From: Sulfuriferula sp.
GTDB lineage: Bacteria; Pseudomonadota; Gammaproteobacteria; Burkholderiales; Sulfuriferulaceae
NCBI GenBank assembly: GCA_027311185.1
Contig: DAICZK010000077.1
Coordinates: forward strand, 1-6,838
Length of the DNA stretch: 6,838 nt
Direction of reading: 5' to 3'
A program made the position numbers and the translations under genes. The notes below the pieces were generated by a model. That model had not been told where the DNA came from, made no database searches, and worked only from the letters and a program-made list of their open reading frames with translations. Positions 5,326 through 6,838 of the stretch are shown here, piece by piece. Position 1 is the first letter of the stretch. Each line of letters begins with the position of its first letter.

Positions 5326-6177
5326 TCAGTAAGCGAAACGCTCATGCAACGACTCCAGATTCAGCTCTCGCAGGATCTGTTCCAGACGGGATTTTGCATT
5401 CTTGCGCGCATGTCCGACCAGGCGGGCGACGATCAGCTCGTTTTTCATCGAGTGCTCCCAGCCTACCAGCTCGGTTACCGTCACCTGGTAGCCATGCGAT
5501 TCCAGCAGCAGACAGCGCAACACGTTGGTCAGGTGACTGCCGAATTCACGGCTGTGGATAGGGTGACGCCAGATCTCCGACAACGGCGTTTTGCCGAACG
5601 ACTGATTTTTGTACTGATTCAGCACGCTAGCCACCTCGGCCTGACAGCACGGAACCAGCACTATGAAACGGGCTTTTTTGTGCAACGCGAATTTGATCGC
5701 GTCGTCGGTCGCCGTGTCGCAGGCGTGCAAGGCCGTGACGATGTCGATCTGTTCCGGCAATCGGGTCAAATGGATGGAGGCCTCGACCGACAGGTTCAGG
5801 AACGTCATTCGGGCAAACTTTAACCGGGCCGCCAGCTCCTGCGATTTGACCACCAGCCCTTCGCGCGTCTCGACGCCGTAAATATGGCCAACCTCACGGA
5901 ATTTGAAAAACAAATCGTACAGGATGAAACCCAAATAGGACTTGCCCGCGCCATGATCGGCCAGCGTCAGTTCAGCCTGGTCGGCGAGCAACTCCTGCAA
6001 CAGCGGTTCAATGAAATGAAATAGATGGTAGACCTGTTTGAGCTTGCGCCGGCTGTCCTGATTAAGCTTGCCGTCGCGGGTCAGGATATGCAGCTCTTGC
6101 AACAGTTCGACCGACTGCTCGGCCTTGATTTCGGGAATGACGCTCATGTTTGCTTTAGGATATGACTGACCGGACAT
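5326..6177 (-). CDS. SAM-dependent methyltransferase, Methyltransf_32-like
   Basis: A 283-residue predicted cytosolic methyltransferase with no membrane segment; the substrate is unknown. Residues 1-65 are helical (VELLQELHILTRDGKLNQ, RKLKQVYHLFHFIEPLL). The Rossmann core follows: motif I LADHGAGKSYLG at 72-83, acidic strand end GVET with Glu103, TALHACDTATDDA at 148-160 and IVLVPCCQAEV at 172-182. The HACDTATDDA and PCCQ pair is characteristic of PF13679-type methyltransferases, a group that includes bacterial proteins annotated only as SAM-dependent methyltransferase and eukaryotic relatives such as RRNAD1/METTL25; a nucleic-acid or protein substrate is plausible but unproven. The C-terminal helices (MKNELIVARLVG, SRLEQILRELN) look like a lid. 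The 6177 start has AGGA only 2 nt upstream; ATG 6147 (MSVIPEI) is possible but has no ribosome site. The gene lies outside the insertion, 66 bp from the right repeat. Confidence 0.88.
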   Translation of the reverse strand: MSGQSYPKANMSVIPEIKAEQSVELLQELHILTRDGKLNQDSRRKLKQVYHLFHFIEPLLQELLADQAELTLADHGAGKSYLGFILYDLFFKFREVGHIYGVETREGLVVKSQELAARLKFARMTFLNLSVEASIHLTRLPEQIDIVTALHACDTATDDAIKFALHKKARFIVLVPCCQAEVASVLNQYKNQSFGKTPLSEIWRHPIHSREFGSHLTNVLRCLLLESHGYQVTVTELVGWEHSMKNELIVARLVGHARKNAKSRLEQILRELNLESLHERFAY

Positions 6178-6331
6178 TATCCTATAAAAAGCCTGGTCAA
6201 GGACAACTCAACCGCGATTGGAAACTGGTTGTGCGCTTTGCCGACGGCGGATAAACCCAAATGATTAATACCGGGCATGGTCGCTGAAAATCGACAAACG
6301 GCGATCAACAAGCAATATAGATCCGGGCTGG

Positions 6332-6838
6332 TCAATTGTTACTGGCGTCGCTGTTGCTGCCTGTGTTGTCGTCACCGTTGCGGTCATAGCCATCGCTATC
6401 GTAGCCGTTGATGTCGTAGCCATCGCTGTTATAACCATCGCTATCGTAGCCGTTGATGTCATAGCCATCGCTGTCATAACCGTCACTATCGTAGCCGTTG
6501 ATGTCGTAACCATCGCTGTCATAACCATCGCTGTCATAACCATCGCTATCGTAGCCATCGACGTCGTAACCGTTGCTGTCATAGCCAGGCGTGCCGTCAT
6601 CTGCGAGCGTTTCATTATTGATGATTGGATTAACGGTGGGTATCGCGTTATTCACCTCGTTGTCAACATCAACCGCGAGAGCGCCGGCATCAGTGTGAAG
6701 CTTGCCTGTTTGATGCTCTGGCTCCTGCAAGCGTTCCTCGTGAAACTGTCCTTCCATATTTTGGTCGGTAATGGGCTGTTCATTGTTAACCGGCTCCATT
6801 GGCGGCAAAGGATGGGCAATTTCATGAATATGCGACTG
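6332..6838 (-). CDS. Acidic GYDxD pentapeptide-repeat protein, partial (5' end beyond right edge)
   Basis: C-terminal part of an unrecognised protein. The frame is open from the right edge (QSHIHEIAHPLPPMEP...) to TGA at 6334-6332, at least 168 residues in the window. An in-frame TTG (6808) and ATG (6799) exist, but neither has a ribosome site, so the gene probably starts outside. An acidic, Gln/Asn-rich linker with no Cys or membrane segment precedes 14 consecutive pentads of GYDSD, GYDIN and variants (6586-6377), then a decayed tail (GDDNT, GSNSD) ending ASNN. The spacing of Asp in DSDGYDSDGYD recalls calcium-binding loops (DxDxDG of EF-hand or dockerin type), so a Ca-binding or secreted/surface role is possible but unproven. 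GYDxDG repeats occur in scattered bacterial proteins without assigned function. Glycine codons alternate between GGC and GGT along the array. Confidence 0.7.
   Translation of the reverse strand, partial: QSHIHEIAHPLPPMEPVNNEQPITDQNMEGQFHEERLQEPEHQTGKLHTDAGALAVDVDNEVNNAIPTVNPIINNETLADDGTPGYDSNGYDVDGYDSDGYDSDGYDSDGYDINGYDSDGYDSDGYDINGYDSDGYNSDGYDINGYDSDGYDRNGDDNTGSNSDASNN
6377..6586 (-). repeat. 15-bp tandem repeat (14 units) encoding GYDxD/N pentads
   Basis: Fourteen in-register 15-bp units with no length change. Eleven units from the third onward show a 45-bp higher-order period: three blocks each end in GYDIN, and the last two contain three pentads. Divergence is mostly third-position or in the variable fourth and fifth codons (SD, SN, VD, IN, RN). 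This suggests growth by unequal exchange of 45-bp blocks under selection for the reading frame. Confidence 0.9.

Noticed and set aside
5344..5823. 159-codon plus-strand frame opposite the methyltransferase
   Set aside because: Antisense to the conserved PCCQ and HACDTATDDA motifs; Gln/Arg-rich shadow.
6377..6586. CRISPR array
   Set aside because: Units are contiguous 15-mers in a reading frame with no unique spacers.
6265..6615. Thr/Met/Ala-rich minus-strand frame over the tandem repeat
   Set aside because: It is another phase of the same 15-bp repeat. All phases stay open because the repeat has no stops; only the GYDxD phase has an acidic non-repetitive lead-in that stays open to the window edge.

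Overview
The window looks like a chromosomal segment of a Gram-negative proteobacterium, most likely a betaproteobacterium. It carries the core-genome cluster smpB / ratA-rnfH (divergent) with guaB close by, an arrangement I associate with Betaproteobacteria, plus a typical proteobacterial lipoprotein. The genus cannot be fixed from the sequence.

Layout. 1-1018 (-): start-proximal two thirds of guaB (IMP dehydrogenase), running off the left edge, with a good -10 box and a palindrome at its start. 1192-1527 (+): small DUF4398-like outer-membrane lipoprotein. 1667-1906 (+): 79-residue coiled-coil protein of unknown role with a strong Shine-Dalgarno. 2386-1997 (-) and 2817-2383 (-): translationally coupled ratA-rnfH pair. 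2873-3328 (+): smpB, divergent from ratA. 3286-5259: a compact insertion flanked by a 57-bp direct repeat (56/57 identical). The left copy is the 3' end of smpB plus 14 bp downstream; the right copy is an orphan smpB 3' end. This is what site-specific integration into the 3' end of a gene leaves behind. The insert carries only two genes, both on the minus strand and overlapping by 8 bp: a small zinc-finger protein and a 402-residue two-domain dCTP deaminase, with a strong promoter of their own. No recombinase is present. 6177-5326 (-): Methyltransf_32-like SAM-dependent methyltransferase. 6838-6332 (-): C-terminal part of an acidic protein with 14 GYDxD-type pentapeptide repeats, open to the right edge.

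How it fits together. guaB makes XMP for GTP synthesis. SmpB works with tmRNA in ribosome rescue, and RatA has been linked to ribosomes and stress physiology, so the left part is housekeeping. The insertion sits at the very end of smpB without harming it. Its cargo, a dCTP deaminase coupled to a zinc-finger protein, could be a minimal anti-phage nucleotide-depletion module moved in trans by an integrase encoded elsewhere. That functional reading is inference; the duplicated att-like repeat, the operon overlap and the deaminase motifs are visible in the sequence.
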